Under the pieces are notes generated by a model, which saw nothing but the letters and a program-made list of their open reading frames with translations, was not told the origin of the DNA and made no database searches. A program made the translations under genes and the position numbers. From Mariniblastus sp. (lineage in GTDB: Bacteria > Planctomycetota > Planctomycetia > Pirellulales > Pirellulaceae), in the NCBI GenBank assembly GCA_022447605.1, contig JAKVBG010000001.1, positions 124,001 to 188,000 on the forward strand: a stretch of DNA of 64,000 bases. The letters run 5' to 3'. Below, in pieces: positions 1 through 9,020 of this stretch (positions within the stretch are counted from its first letter, which is position 1; each line of letters opens with the position of its first letter).

Positions 1-1
1 T

Positions 2-295
2 CCGGTCGCTTTTCTGGGGGTACAAGGGCCGCAGACTCTCAGCTCTTATCAACGGGAAGAAAATTGCCTGATTGAACAGGTTGTGGCCGATTCCTCGGCG
101 GACAAAGCAGGGATCGAACCGGGGGACATTATCCGCAAGGTCAGTGGACAACCGATCGAAAAATTTGAAGATCTGCGGATGTTCATCACCCAGCACAATG
201 CCGGCGAGAGTCTCGAATTGGATGTCGAGCGCAACGGGAAGATCATTAAAATTCCCGTCGAACTGGGGAGCATCGACGAGTCACTCGTCCGATAG
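2..295 (+). CDS. PDZ-domain protein, C-terminal fragment (5' end outside window)
   Basis: The frame is open from the first complete codon of the window to the TAG at 293-295, so this is the last 97 residues of a longer protein. It is almost exactly one PDZ domain: an FLGV strand at the start, then a SSADKAGIEPGD segment (the usual carboxylate-binding/AGL-x-GD region of bacterial PDZ domains) and a closing ELDVERNGK strand pair. In bacteria such terminal PDZ domains sit on HtrA/DegP-type serine proteases, S2P or carboxyl-terminal proteases, or on exported PDZ-only proteins, where they bind peptide C-termini. No catalytic motif lies inside the window, so the enzyme class cannot be decided. Domain call is firm; parent family is open. 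Confidence 0.85.
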   Translation, partial: PVAFLGVQGPQTLSSYQREENCLIEQVVADSSADKAGIEPGDIIRKVSGQPIEKFEDLRMFITQHNAGESLELDVERNGKIIKIPVELGSIDESLVR

Positions 296-372
296 GGTGT
301 CTTCCAGCAGTGGACCAGGATTGCGGAACGAAGATGAGACCACCGGCGCGGCGCATACCGTTCTGGCTGAAC

Positions 373-894
373 CTAGGCAACGAAGGCGAGGTAATAGAAG
401 ACCCAGCCCGTCAGGGCAGTCATCAACATGGCCAACGAGGCAATCCAACCCCATGTCCGGTGAAACCGGCTGTACGAACCCGGTTCCGGAGGACGGAATC
501 TGAGCACCGCACCGAACAGCACATAGGCCCAAATGAACGGCGTGGGGATCGCGAATGCAAGATGAACCCACAGCGAGACGTCCACCAGGCCACTGGCTGA
601 AAACGGTGATTGTTCGGCGGCACTACGCCAATCGGTAAAAAACCGGATGTCAATCTCAAAAGCGATGACCGTCACTGCCAAAATCAGCGCCAGACTGATT
701 TGAATCGCCCGGTGGGCACGATATTCTCGCCGGGACCGGACCAGGTAAATACTGATGCCCAGCACCAAAAGGACCAGAAACATCGCACAGACAACCGTAT
801 CCAGCATCAGCGATCCCCGAGAGGGGAGAAAACCGGTGGAACCCAATAGCCATCCCTGGCAGTTTTTCATTGAAACGGTTATCAGTTCAGTCAT
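373..894 (-). CDS. DUF420 family membrane protein
   Basis: A 173-residue polytopic membrane protein with about four to five hydrophobic helices. The second half carries the features of DUF420 (YozB-like) proteins: a histidine in a helix (WVHLAFAIPTPF), the FHRTWGWIA segment and a final helix TGWVFYYLAFVA. DUF420 proteins are found near cytochrome oxidase assembly genes in other bacteria, but no such genes are visible here. The first ATG is taken as start; an internal ATG at residue 30 (MLDTVVCAMF) would place the start directly at the first helix and may be the true one. It converges with the PDZ gene. Function is unknown; family assignment is from motif recall. Confidence 0.7.
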   Translation of the reverse strand: MTELITVSMKNCQGWLLGSTGFLPSRGSLMLDTVVCAMFLVLLVLGISIYLVRSRREYRAHRAIQISLALILAVTVIAFEIDIRFFTDWRSAAEQSPFSASGLVDVSLWVHLAFAIPTPFIWAYVLFGAVLRFRPPEPGSYSRFHRTWGWIASLAMLMTALTGWVFYYLAFVA

Positions 895-1055
895 AAAAAC
901 TCAGGTTCCATCTCGTTTCAAACAGATCAGGCCATCTCTTGACCACTTTTCTTGAGACGCCGAACCGATTAGTTTATTTGAAAAGTCAGCCGGAAGCGAT
1001 ACAACTTGCCAGATCGCTATGGAAGAGCCTGTTCGATGAACCGAAGGATGCTCCC

Positions 1056-1139
1056 GGCCGAGTGGCGGAATTGGCAGACGCTCAGGATTTAAAATCCTGT
1101 GTCCATTAGGACGTGCGGGTTCGAGTCCCGCCTCGGCTA
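1056..1139 (+). tRNA. tRNA-Leu (anticodon UAA)
   Basis: An 84-nt cloverleaf can be folded directly. The acceptor stem is GGCCGAG (1056-1062) with CTCGGCT (1132-1138), including a G-U first pair. The anticodon stem CAGGA/TCCTG encloses the loop TTTAAAA, giving anticodon TAA. A long class II variable arm (TGTCCATTAGGACGT) and a T-arm GCGGG-TTCGAGT-CCCGC follow. The D-loop has the typical leucine form AATTGGCAGA. The discriminator is A1139 and the 3' CCA is not encoded. The long variable arm and anticodon agree on leucine. Confidence 0.97.
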
Positions 1140-1168
1140 TTTCTCCCTGACTTAGCCTGGCCGTCAGA

Positions 1169-1200
1169 GCAGGTAAGACAGCGTTTTTGGCTGCACCTGC
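1169..1200. terminator. Hairpin between tRNA-Leu and the DUF1080 gene
   Basis: GCAGGT (1169-1174) pairs with ACCTGC (1195-1200), and an inner CAGC pairs with GCTG around GTTTTTG. It directly follows both the tRNA (+ strand) and the stop of the DUF1080 gene on the minus strand, so it may end transcription from either side. There is no clear U-tract after the outer stem, which makes an intrinsic terminator uncertain. Confidence 0.3.
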
Positions 1201-1824
1201 CTATTTCAGTTCCTTGATACGAACATTCCGATACCAAATCCGCTTGGCCTCGTCCTGGAAACTGATGTAACCACTGGCAGGGCGATCGTTCAACTCGGTC
1301 TGGCTCAGGTCCAAGTCCTGAATCTTCTCGCCATTGAGAACGACCACCAAATGATCGCCCCGAAGGGTGATGGTGTAACGGTTCCATTCGCCGGCCGGCT
1401 TGACCATCATCTTGGACGGCGCCGACGTGCGGATCACACCGCCACAGTCGTGGTGTCCAAATTTCTTCTTGCCGTGGGTATCCAGGATCTGAACTTCAAA
1501 GCCGCTCTTGACGTGGTTTTTCAGGTCGCCGACCCGCATGAACACGCCAGAATTCCCTTTCTTGTTGAACTTGAACTCCAGGTCCAGTACAAAATCAGCG
1601 TACTTTCGATCCGTCGTCAGGTAATCCGGGTAACGCTGCCAGCCACTCTCACCTTCTCTCGGTTTGAGCGTCACGACATTTCCTTCTTCGATCACCCAAT
1701 TCCCGCTGGTCTGCCAGCCTGACAGATCCTTCCCGTTGAACATTGGCTTGAACTCAGGATCTTGGGGGACATAGCCTTCTGTTGCCAACAGGGTGGCAAT
1801 CACGATCCATACAATCTTGTTCAT
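1201..1824 (-). CDS. DUF1080 (3-keto-disaccharide hydrolase domain) exported protein
   Basis: A 207-residue protein with a short hydrophobic N-terminus (signal peptide, about residues 1-16) and a single DUF1080 domain. The hallmark opening MFNGKDLSGWQ is followed by the concanavalin-like strands YADFVLDLEFKF, GNSGVFMRV, a GEWNRYTITLRGDHLVVVLNG stretch and a final WYRNVRIKEL strand. In planctomycetes these domains are abundant; some members hydrolyse 3-keto-glucosides, while others may be binding modules. The length matches one domain and nothing else. It stands alone between a tRNA and a 390-base gap. The substrate cannot be told from sequence. Confidence 0.9.
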   Translation of the reverse strand: MNKIVWIVIATLLATEGYVPQDPEFKPMFNGKDLSGWQTSGNWVIEEGNVVTLKPREGESGWQRYPDYLTTDRKYADFVLDLEFKFNKKGNSGVFMRVGDLKNHVKSGFEVQILDTHGKKKFGHHDCGGVIRTSAPSKMMVKPAGEWNRYTITLRGDHLVVVLNGEKIQDLDLSQTELNDRPASGYISFQDEAKRIWYRNVRIKELK

Positions 1825-2212
1825 GGCAACCTCGGACTGAATTCCTAAACCGTTCGACCAACCCGCGACTCCGTGTTGGACACCCCGTTACGGTACCCGT
1901 TTTCGACCCGCCGTCAACCGAATTCCAAGACTGGGCCAGCCTGAAAAATAAAAACCGGTTGATCGCCGACTGGCAACCGATTGGCAGCCGTTACATCGCC
2001 AGCCCAGCCGCCTTTCTGCCAGGCCCCGGGCTGTTAGAATGAAAAGCCATCGTTCGGTAACGCTACAAACCTCACGTCTGTTTTTTTCAGAAACGGCCTG
2101 ACGGCGGGGGTAGGCGATGACCTTTTTTTGCATACCCAACCGGCTTGGGTCCAGATAGACTGAATGAACCGCTAGCCCGGGCTAATCAACCCCGCCATAC
2201 CCCAAACCGACC
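1825..2212. other. Intergenic stretch, divergent promoters expected
   Basis: About 390 bases lie between the DUF1080 gene (leftward) and the carbamoyltransferase gene (rightward). Both genes must have their promoters here. I see no convincing coding frame, RNA fold or strong -35/-10 pair. Short frames on both strands lack codon bias or domain motifs. Confidence 0.5.
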
Positions 2213-3961
2213 ATGAACATTCTCGGAATCAACGCATTTCACGGCGACTCCTCTGCGGCCATCGTGGTGGATGGCGAATTGATTGCAGCCGTGGAGGAAG
2301 AACGATTCAACCGGGTCAAACACTGGGCCGGTTTCCCGGGCGATTCCATTCGGTACTGCCTGGAAACCGCCGGGCTGGGCCCCGATCAAATCGACCACGT
2401 TGCCGTCAGCTTCAACCCAAAAGCGAACGTCAGCCGCAAGGCGCTGTTTGCCATCAAGAATCGGCCCTCCTTCCGCAACATCATGGACCGCTTGTCCAGG
2501 CAGAGCAAATCCCTTTCCATTGCCCAGCAATACGCCAGTCTGTTTGATCGCACCCCGGCTGACATTCCTGCCAAGTTCCACAACGTGGAACATCACGACG
2601 CGCATATTGCCTGTGGTTTCTTCCTCTCGCCATACGAGGATGCATCGATCCTGTCGATCGATGGGATGGGAGATTTCGTCAGCACCGTCATGGCTGAGGG
2701 ATCCGGGAACCGGTTCCGAAAACTGGACGAAGTTTTTTACCCTCATTCGCTTGGGTTTCTCTACAACGCCGTCACGATCTACCTCGGTTTTCACCATTAC
2801 GGTGATGAGTACAAAGTGATGGGACTGGCCCCGTATGGCCGACCGACCCTGCTGGAAGAATTCCGTGACATCGTTGTTCCCAAAGGCCGCACATTTGAGC
2901 TGAACCTCGACTATTTCACTCATGTTGCGCAGGGCATCTCGATGAGCTGGGATGATGGCAACCCCAAGGTCGATGCCTTTCACAGTCCGCTGATGGAAGA
3001 AAAGCTGGGACCCGCGCGTCGACCGGATGAACCCCTTACCGAACACCACGAGAATATCGCCCACTCCATGCAACGGGTAACCGAGGAGATCATTTTCCAT
3101 CTCCTCAACGAACTCCACGCTCAAACAGGCAATGACAAACTCGTGATGGTCGGTGGCTGCGCGATGAACTCGGTCGCCAACGGCCGGGTGACCAGCAACA
3201 CTCCTTTTCGAGACGTTTATGTCCCGGCCGGTGCAGCCGACAATGGCACTGCGATTGGGGCAGCCTTCCATATCTGGAATCACGAACTGAACCATCCACG
3301 CACATTCATTCTGCAACATTCCAGCTGGGGGAGCGACGTCCAGCCGGAAGAGTGCCGGGCTGCGGTCGAATCGGCCGCGTTACCGGAGGACCAGTATTCC
3401 ATTTCGGAACTGGATCGCGATACGTTGTTGACACAGGTTGTCGATGCAATCTGCGACGGTAAAGTGGTCGGCTGGTTTCAGGGCAGGATGGAGTTCGGGG
3501 CCCGGGCACTCGGCAATCGATCGTTGCTGGCCGACCCGCGTCGTACCGACATGCGTGACATTATCAACCTGAAGATCAAGTTCCGCGAGAAATTCCGCCC
3601 CTTTGCACCCAGCATCCTGGAAGAACATGTATCCGATTACTTTGAGATCGATGAGCCGAGCCCCTTCATGGAACGGGTATTACCCATTCGAGCTGAGAAG
3701 CATGCGGAAATCCCTGCCGTCACCCACGTCGACGGCTCCGGCCGCCTGCAATCGGTCAGCCGGACAAGCTCTCCCCTGTACTGGGAACTGATCGATCGGT
3801 TTTACCAGCGGACGGGGGTCCCGATCCTGTTGAACACATCACTGAATGAAAATGAGCCGATCGTTCGCACACCGTCAGAGGCGATCTCTTGCTTTCTGCG
3901 AACCGCAATGGACATCATCGTGGTCGGCCCTTTTCTGATCGAGCGAAAACAGGAAGGCTGA
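2213..3961 (+). CDS. NodU/CmcH-type carbamoyltransferase
   Basis: A 582-residue protein of the O-carbamoyltransferase family (NodU, CmcH, TobZ), which transfers a carbamoyl group from carbamoyl phosphate through a carbamoyl-adenylate to a hydroxyl of a sugar or antibiotic. Both halves are present. The ASKHA-fold N-terminal domain has MNILGINAFHGDSS at the start, the metal-binding EHHDAHIA (126-133), SIDGMGD (148-154), GLAPYG (204-209) and GGCAMNSVANG (314-324). The C-terminal domain has VGWFQGRMEFGARALGNRS (419-437). Length is normal for the family. No sugar-nucleotide or antibiotic genes adjoin it, so the acceptor is unknown; a surface glycan is a reasonable guess. No clear Shine-Dalgarno precedes the ATG. 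Confidence 0.92.
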   Translation: MNILGINAFHGDSSAAIVVDGELIAAVEEERFNRVKHWAGFPGDSIRYCLETAGLGPDQIDHVAVSFNPKANVSRKALFAIKNRPSFRNIMDRLSRQSKSLSIAQQYASLFDRTPADIPAKFHNVEHHDAHIACGFFLSPYEDASILSIDGMGDFVSTVMAEGSGNRFRKLDEVFYPHSLGFLYNAVTIYLGFHHYGDEYKVMGLAPYGRPTLLEEFRDIVVPKGRTFELNLDYFTHVAQGISMSWDDGNPKVDAFHSPLMEEKLGPARRPDEPLTEHHENIAHSMQRVTEEIIFHLLNELHAQTGNDKLVMVGGCAMNSVANGRVTSNTPFRDVYVPAGAADNGTAIGAAFHIWNHELNHPRTFILQHSSWGSDVQPEECRAAVESAALPEDQYSISELDRDTLLTQVVDAICDGKVVGWFQGRMEFGARALGNRSLLADPRRTDMRDIINLKIKFREKFRPFAPSILEEHVSDYFEIDEPSPFMERVLPIRAEKHAEIPAVTHVDGSGRLQSVSRTSSPLYWELIDRFYQRTGVPILLNTSLNENEPIVRTPSEAISCFLRTAMDIIVVGPFLIERKQEG

Positions 3962-4021
3962 ATGAGCAGTTCAACCGTGGCATGCTAAGCAGCGCTTGCC
4001 ACGTCCCGATCACTGGTGCGC

Positions 4022-5422
4022 CTAGAATTCCCACAACACGTCACAGGCGATCAACCAGTTCTTGGCCGAGGTGTAATCATCGTAGGAAAGGGGTCGATCG
4101 GCAGTCGGATAATTGGCCGCCGGGGATTGCCAATCATAACGCAATTCGGGACGCCAGCGCACGTGGGGTGACGGCTGCCAATTCAGACCGAGCGTGATAT
4201 CGTAGTAAGCTCCCGGTGCGGCCAAAGGCGTGGAATCGACTCCACTCAAACGCCCTCCATCATTCAGCAGCCACTCGACCCGAATTGCCGATTTCCACTT
4301 TTCATTGATTTCGTAAATCAGGAAATTGCAAAGCGAATAACACTGATAGGTATCATTGTCATTCTGGGTTCGGGAACTGCTGGTCATCAGATCGTGTTCC
4401 ATGATGCAATGCCAGCGGGAGTTGATTTTGTGATTCAATATCAGGGAATAGTAAAAAACCAGTGAATCTGCATCGACGATCTGGGTCCTCTGCTTACCAT
4501 CCTGGAAGTCGAGTTGGATTTGGGTTCTTTTGTCGTCCGATGTCCAGGTAATGCTGCCGGCATAACTCACGGCATGATTGATATTATTCAGCGTACCCCA
4601 GCCAAAATTCGGCCCAAAACTGATGTTCCAGTTGTCCGTCAACGGGTACTCGGCGAGAAACCCGGTCGGGGCACCCGGCTGGAGGCTGTCCATCAGCAGG
4701 TGGGAATAAAAGAAGTTGGCTGGCGCGTATCCTGTTTCTTGTCCAATCGGACTGACATAGGTACCAATCTTGACACTCGCACCCCGGCCGATGGGCAGAA
4801 ACAGATTCAAATACGCCTGTCGAAAAGCCATCTTGTAGTAGCGACTGGCCCCATTGGAGACAATATTGTCGGCCAACCCCTCCACGGTCATGAACCTCGC
4901 ATCCGTTCCATAAACCATGTCGACCCGCCCTCCCAATTGAACCTGCTGGAGTTGCGACTGGATAGCCTTCTCGGCAACGAAATAAATGGCATTGAATTGA
5001 TAATCATTGGATCGGTAATTGTTCAACACCAGTCCGTTGGTTCGATTAACCGGGGAAGCCGGGTTCCAGGTAAAACCTTGATCGACATATCCATAGATTT
5101 GACAGCCTTCCCCCCCCCAGGAAGAAATACAGTCGACAAGTCGTGACATTGGGTGGTTAGCGGACCGGTTCTGCTTCGAACCGTCCGTGGAACCATGGGT
5201 TTGATGCCAAAGGGGCTGCCAACCGATTTTCTCTTTCCGGTTACTGGACAACAATCGCCGTGACGGAGTTTGCGGCTGGCCCAGAATTTGAGTCCAGCTG
5301 ACGAAATCGATTTCTTGATCGATGGGTGTTTGCGCCCAACCGACTTGCATGAAAACACCAAGCAAGAGCAACGAACAGGCAAGCCATGCGGAACGCCGGA
5401 TTGGGGGGGTGAAGTCACGCAT
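4022..5422 (-). CDS. BBP2-type outer-membrane beta-barrel (putative porin)
   Basis: A 466-residue exported barrel protein. The ATG at 5422 is chosen because it opens a clear signal peptide (RR, then a leucine-rich core, ending VGWA); the open frame extends 70 codons further upstream but that part has no signal or domain. After about residue 100 come features of the OmpL-like BBP2/DUF1597 porins common in planctomycetes: an N-terminal SPVNRTNG segment, GGRVDMVYGTDARF, FRQAYLNLFLPIG and GTYVSPIGQETG, followed by alternating amphipathic strands and a final WLIACDVLWEF strand ending in phenylalanine, as in outer-membrane barrels. It likely forms a passive channel. It converges with the carbamoyltransferase gene, which does not by itself imply a link. 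Confidence 0.8.
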   Translation of the reverse strand: MRDFTPPIRRSAWLACSLLLLGVFMQVGWAQTPIDQEIDFVSWTQILGQPQTPSRRLLSSNRKEKIGWQPLWHQTHGSTDGSKQNRSANHPMSRLVDCISSWGGEGCQIYGYVDQGFTWNPASPVNRTNGLVLNNYRSNDYQFNAIYFVAEKAIQSQLQQVQLGGRVDMVYGTDARFMTVEGLADNIVSNGASRYYKMAFRQAYLNLFLPIGRGASVKIGTYVSPIGQETGYAPANFFYSHLLMDSLQPGAPTGFLAEYPLTDNWNISFGPNFGWGTLNNINHAVSYAGSITWTSDDKRTQIQLDFQDGKQRTQIVDADSLVFYYSLILNHKINSRWHCIMEHDLMTSSSRTQNDNDTYQCYSLCNFLIYEINEKWKSAIRVEWLLNDGGRLSGVDSTPLAAPGAYYDITLGLNWQPSPHVRWRPELRYDWQSPAANYPTADRPLSYDDYTSAKNWLIACDVLWEF

Positions 5423-5752
5423 CGGAATGGACAGGAACCTAGACGTCCCTAAAATCGAGTGAATGAGGCCGAGTATATGGTGAGCCAATCGATGACTCCA
5501 AATCGGCCAAAAATGAAGCACCTTGTCACTTCCATCTATCGACAGGATTTTCAACTGTGAGCGAATAATTTGGTCACCAACGATCGAAGTCGGCACGAAA
5601 TCCTCGATTTGAGACGGCAAGTGGGACGACAACCGTTAACATGTTGAAAATGGGGGATTCAGGCGAACCCCAAAACCGAATGGACAGCCAGGTTTCTTGC
5701 TGCCCATGGACGGCAAGACAAAATTAAGACCGATCTCACGGGACCTCGATTC
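5423..5752. other. Divergent intergenic region upstream of porin and esterase
   Basis: About 330 bases separate the chosen porin start from the esterase start. The porin frame stays open through 5632 but encodes no recognisable signal or domain there, so I treat it as untranslated leader. The segment 5560-5660 is relatively AT-rich and probably holds the promoters; no exact motif can be defended. Confidence 0.4.
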
Positions 5753-6691
5753 ATGACCTCATTGAGACCAGCAGGCCACCCTGACCAAAACCAAGCTGGC
5801 ATTCGCTTCTGGGCGAACCGATCGGTTCCCTCGCTCCTGCTGACTTGCTTTCTCTGTGGAACACTCCCAACCAACGAACTGCTGGCCCAACCGGGGAACC
5901 AGGATTCTGCTCAGCAAGAAATCGAAGCGAGTCCCATCAAGGTTTTCCAACTGAATTCACCCAACCAGGCTGGCCCTACGGAAGTCCATGTATTGGCACC
6001 GACTCGCCCGGTAGCCGCCGCCAAACGGCGCGTACTCTATTTGCTGCCAGTGGAGAAACTGGGTGGGAAAAAGTGGGGAAACGCACTGGAAGAGATCACC
6101 CAGCATGACTTGCACAACCGGCTTGGACTGATCTGTGTTTATCCGACTTTCTCCCACCTTCCCTGGTTTGCAGACCACCCGACCGACCGTGGCATCCAGC
6201 AGGAAACGTACCTGCTTCAATGCGTGATCCCGCTGGTCGAAAAAGAGTATGGCATTGAACCGGCTGCCGAAAATCGCCTGCTGATCGGATTTAGCAAATC
6301 GGGTTACGGCGCATGGAGCCTGTTGTTGCGAAACCCAAAGCAGTTTGCCAAAGCAGCCGCCTGGGATGCGCCGTTGATGATGCAAGAACCGAACCGGTAC
6401 GGGATGGGACCGATCTACGGAAGCCAGGAAAATTTTCGGGATTATCAGATTTCGGAGTTACTCAAAACGGCTCCAGGAAGGCTCGGTTCCGGCCCCAGGC
6501 TGATCCATGGTGGCTATGCCAATTTTCAGGCCGACCATCAAACGATCGATGAACTTGTGCAGGACCTCAAGCTGGAATCCCGTTTCCAGAATGGACCGGA
6601 GCGCGCTCACAGCTGGAACAGCGGCTGGCTGGCACCCCTGTTAAACGAGTTGGTCAAAGCAGAAGAGGAGCCGTCCGAAAAGCTGCCTTGA
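5753..6691 (+). CDS. Secreted alpha/beta-hydrolase (esterase D-like)
   Basis: A 312-residue protein with a hydrophobic export signal at about residues 24-45 preceded by a long polar N-terminus, so the true start may be downstream of the first ATG. The body resembles the esterase/feruloyl-esterase (esterase D) branch of alpha/beta-hydrolases. VLYLLPVE is the first core strand; IGFSKSGYGAWSLL places the nucleophile at Ser181 in the position of GxSMGG, and the C-terminal AHSWNSGW supplies the likely histidine, as in the HxW ending of this family. Substrates of relatives are acyl esters on glycans or small molecules. The gene is followed by a strong hairpin. Confidence 0.78.
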   Translation: MTSLRPAGHPDQNQAGIRFWANRSVPSLLLTCFLCGTLPTNELLAQPGNQDSAQQEIEASPIKVFQLNSPNQAGPTEVHVLAPTRPVAAAKRRVLYLLPVEKLGGKKWGNALEEITQHDLHNRLGLICVYPTFSHLPWFADHPTDRGIQQETYLLQCVIPLVEKEYGIEPAAENRLLIGFSKSGYGAWSLLLRNPKQFAKAAAWDAPLMMQEPNRYGMGPIYGSQENFRDYQISELLKTAPGRLGSGPRLIHGGYANFQADHQTIDELVQDLKLESRFQNGPERAHSWNSGWLAPLLNELVKAEEEPSEKLP

Positions 6692-6739
6692 CGGGCGACC
6701 TTCCCGAGCGGCTCTCCCTGGCGCCAACCAAGGTAACCG

Positions 6740-6759
6740 CCCGGTCGGGACCGACCGGG
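6740..6759. terminator. GC-rich perfect hairpin after the esterase gene
   Basis: CCCGGTCG and CGACCGGG form an uninterrupted 8-bp stem around a GGAC loop, about 50 bases past the esterase stop and 90 bases before the next gene. It lacks a following U-run, so it may slow rather than end transcription, or may be a Rho-dependent or mRNA 3'-protecting structure. Confidence 0.35.
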
Positions 6760-6846
6760 TCAGGCCAACCCTTCCCACCTCCCCATCCAGCCGACAGCGG
6801 GCCATAATAGGAAGCACTCGATCCCAACCACGGTCAGACAGATTGA

Positions 6847-7545
6847 ATGGAGAATGGAATGACACTATGCATGATGATCCTTACTTCCCTTACCTTCCCC
6901 CTGGAAATCCAGGATGAAAAAACGGTCAACCTGTTCAACGGAAAAGACCTGAGCGGATGGCATGTCGATGTACCAGCCGCTGATAACAAACCCGAAATCG
7001 AGGATACATTCATCGTCCGTGATGGAAACCTTGTGAGCCTTGGCAAGCCGAACGGCCACCTGATCACCGATGCCAAGCACCGTGACTACCGGCTCGATAT
7101 TGAATACCGGTTCGCCGGGCAGCCGGGCAATTGCGGCATCCTGGTCCACGCTTCCAAGCCACGGGCCCTGTACAAGATGTTCCCCCAGTCGATCGAGGTT
7201 CAAATGAACCATACCCATGCCGGTGACTTCTGGTGCATCGTCGAAGATATCACGGTCCCCGACATGGTGAAGCGTCGTGGCCCCAAGGAAAACTGGGGAA
7301 TCACCGAGGGAAAAGCGCGGCGCATTCTCAACCTGACGGACGGTTCAGAGAAGCCGGTCGGGGAGTGGAACAGGATGGTCATCGAATGCGTCGGGGATGA
7401 AGTCAAGGTCTGGGTCAATGGTGACCTGGTCAATCACGGAAAAGAATGCACGGCCAAGCACGGGCAGATCGCGTTACAGGCCGAAGGGTCGGAGGTCGAA
7501 ATCCGCAAGTTCACACTGACACCAATCCAACAACTGACGGAGTGA
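6847..7545 (+). CDS. DUF1080 (3-keto-disaccharide hydrolase domain) protein
   Basis: A 232-residue protein made almost entirely of one DUF1080 domain: VNLFNGKDLSGWHV near the N-terminus, then YRLDIEYRFAGQPGNCGILVH, QSIEVQMNHTHAGDFW, GEWNRMVIECVGDEVKVWVNG and IALQAEGSEVEIRKFTL. The segment between residues 115 and 150 with paired acidic and histidine residues is where active members bind ligand. The hydrophobic start (MTLCMMILTSLTFPL) suggests export. A second ATG at 6859 has GGAG seven bases upstream and is a good alternative start. It converges with the DUF1501 gene 21 bases away. Confidence 0.9.
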   Translation: MENGMTLCMMILTSLTFPLEIQDEKTVNLFNGKDLSGWHVDVPAADNKPEIEDTFIVRDGNLVSLGKPNGHLITDAKHRDYRLDIEYRFAGQPGNCGILVHASKPRALYKMFPQSIEVQMNHTHAGDFWCIVEDITVPDMVKRRGPKENWGITEGKARRILNLTDGSEKPVGEWNRMVIECVGDEVKVWVNGDLVNHGKECTAKHGQIALQAEGSEVEIRKFTLTPIQQLTE

Positions 7546-7566
7546 ACGGGCGGTTACCTGGCCGAT

Positions 7567-9018
7567 TCAGGCGAGAATCCCATCGATTACATGGGCTTCT
7601 TCTTCCACCCCCGTCAAGCGTTGGTCGAGTCCCTGGTACTTGAACGTCAACTGCTTGTGGTCGATCCCCAGCTGGTGCAGGATCGTGGCGTTCAGGTCAC
7701 GAATATGCCTTGGGTTCTCCAGGATATTGTAGCTGTGATCGTCGGTGACGCCGTATTCGCAACCCGGCTTGATACCCGCCCCGGCCAGCCAGATCGTGAA
7801 ACAGCGTCCATGGTGGTCACGCCCATGATCTTTCTCGGTCAGGGCTCCCTGGGAATAGATCGTCCTGCCGAATTCTCCGCCCCAGACAACCAGCGTATCT
7901 TCCAGCATTCCCTGCTGTTCCAGATCCTTGATCAAGGCGGCAGCCGGTTGATCGATATCCTCACATTGCTGGCGAATCTTGGAGGGCAGGGCACCATGCT
8001 GGTCCCAACCCCGGTGAAACAACTGAACGTATCGAACCCCCTTGGCCACCATGCGCCGAGCCAACAGGCAGTTCCGTGCAAACGAACCGGGTTGATCGAC
8101 CTGGGGACCGTAGAGGTCTTTGACGTGCTGCGGTTCGTCTTTGATATCCATCAGCCCCGGTACTTCGCTCTGCATGCGGAAAGCCATTTCGAATTGCGAG
8201 ATCCGGGCCTGTGTTTCCGGGTCGGCAAATCGATCATAGGTCCCACGGTTCAACTCGGCCAAGCTGTCCAGCATCCTGCGGCGAGAGTCCCGGCCGATCC
8301 CCGGTGGGTTGTTAAGGTAGAGTACCGGTTCACCATTGCTGCGCAGCTTGACGCCTTGATGACGAGCGGGCAGGAAACCGGAACCCCAGAGCCTCTCGTA
8401 CAGCGCTTGCAACTGGCCGCGACCGCGTGAGATCATCACGATATAGGCAGGCATGTTGTCATTTTCACTCCCCAGTCCATAGCTCAGCCAGGAACCGAGC
8501 GCCGGTTTCCCCTGTTGCTGGACCCCGGTATTGATATAGGTAATCGCCGGGTCGTGGTTGACGGCCTCGGTATGCATCGATTTCACGATAGCGATCTTGT
8601 CGACGATTCCCGCCGTATGAGGCAGGATATCTTTGTTGACCCAAGTCTGGTGCTCCCCAAAACGTTCAAAGTTAAACATCGGTGCCACGCAAGGAAATGT
8701 CTTTTGGCCACTGGTCATGCCGGTCAGCCGTTGCCCCTGACGGATCGAGTCGGGCAGTTCTTTCCCATGCAGTTCCCGCATTTCCGGCTTGTAATCAAAC
8801 AGATCGATATGGCTGGGGCCGCCCGCCATGAACAGGTAGATCAATCGCTTGGCGCGGGGCGCAAAATTCGGGAACTGAGGCAAACCGGGATGGGATCGCT
8901 GGTCGTCCAGGGCCGACCCGAGCAGCGCAGGGTTGAAAAGTGTACTCAGGGCCATCGCCCCCACACCGGTACCGGACTGGACCAGGAATCGACGACGGGC
9001 TTCAGTTAGGTAGTCCAT
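7567..9018 (-). CDS. DUF1501 protein (Tat-exported, sulfatase-fold)
   Basis: A 483-residue DUF1501 protein, a family massively expanded in planctomycetes and related to the alkaline phosphatase/sulfatase fold. The N-terminus has an RRRFLVQSG motif and a hydrophobic stretch ending near residue 35, consistent with Tat export. Family landmarks include [75 protein letters not shown] and [25 protein letters not shown], the last with clustered His/Asp that suit metal binding. It begins two bases after the stop of the gene behind it (9021-12206), so the two form an operon. Enzymatic activity of the family has not been settled. Confidence 0.95.
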   Translation of the reverse strand: MDYLTEARRRFLVQSGTGVGAMALSTLFNPALLGSALDDQRSHPGLPQFPNFAPRAKRLIYLFMAGGPSHIDLFDYKPEMRELHGKELPDSIRQGQRLTGMTSGQKTFPCVAPMFNFERFGEHQTWVNKDILPHTAGIVDKIAIVKSMHTEAVNHDPAITYINTGVQQQGKPALGSWLSYGLGSENDNMPAYIVMISRGRGQLQALYERLWGSGFLPARHQGVKLRSNGEPVLYLNNPPGIGRDSRRRMLDSLAELNRGTYDRFADPETQARISQFEMAFRMQSEVPGLMDIKDEPQHVKDLYGPQVDQPGSFARNCLLARRMVAKGVRYVQLFHRGWDQHGALPSKIRQQCEDIDQPAAALIKDLEQQGMLEDTLVVWGGEFGRTIYSQGALTEKDHGRDHHGRCFTIWLAGAGIKPGCEYGVTDDHSYNILENPRHIRDLNATILHQLGIDHKQLTFKYQGLDQRLTGVEEEAHVIDGILA

Positions 9019-9020
9019 GA

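Noticed and set aside
2186..3319. 377-codon minus-strand frame
   Set aside because: Fully antisense to the carbamoyltransferase, which has complete motifs.
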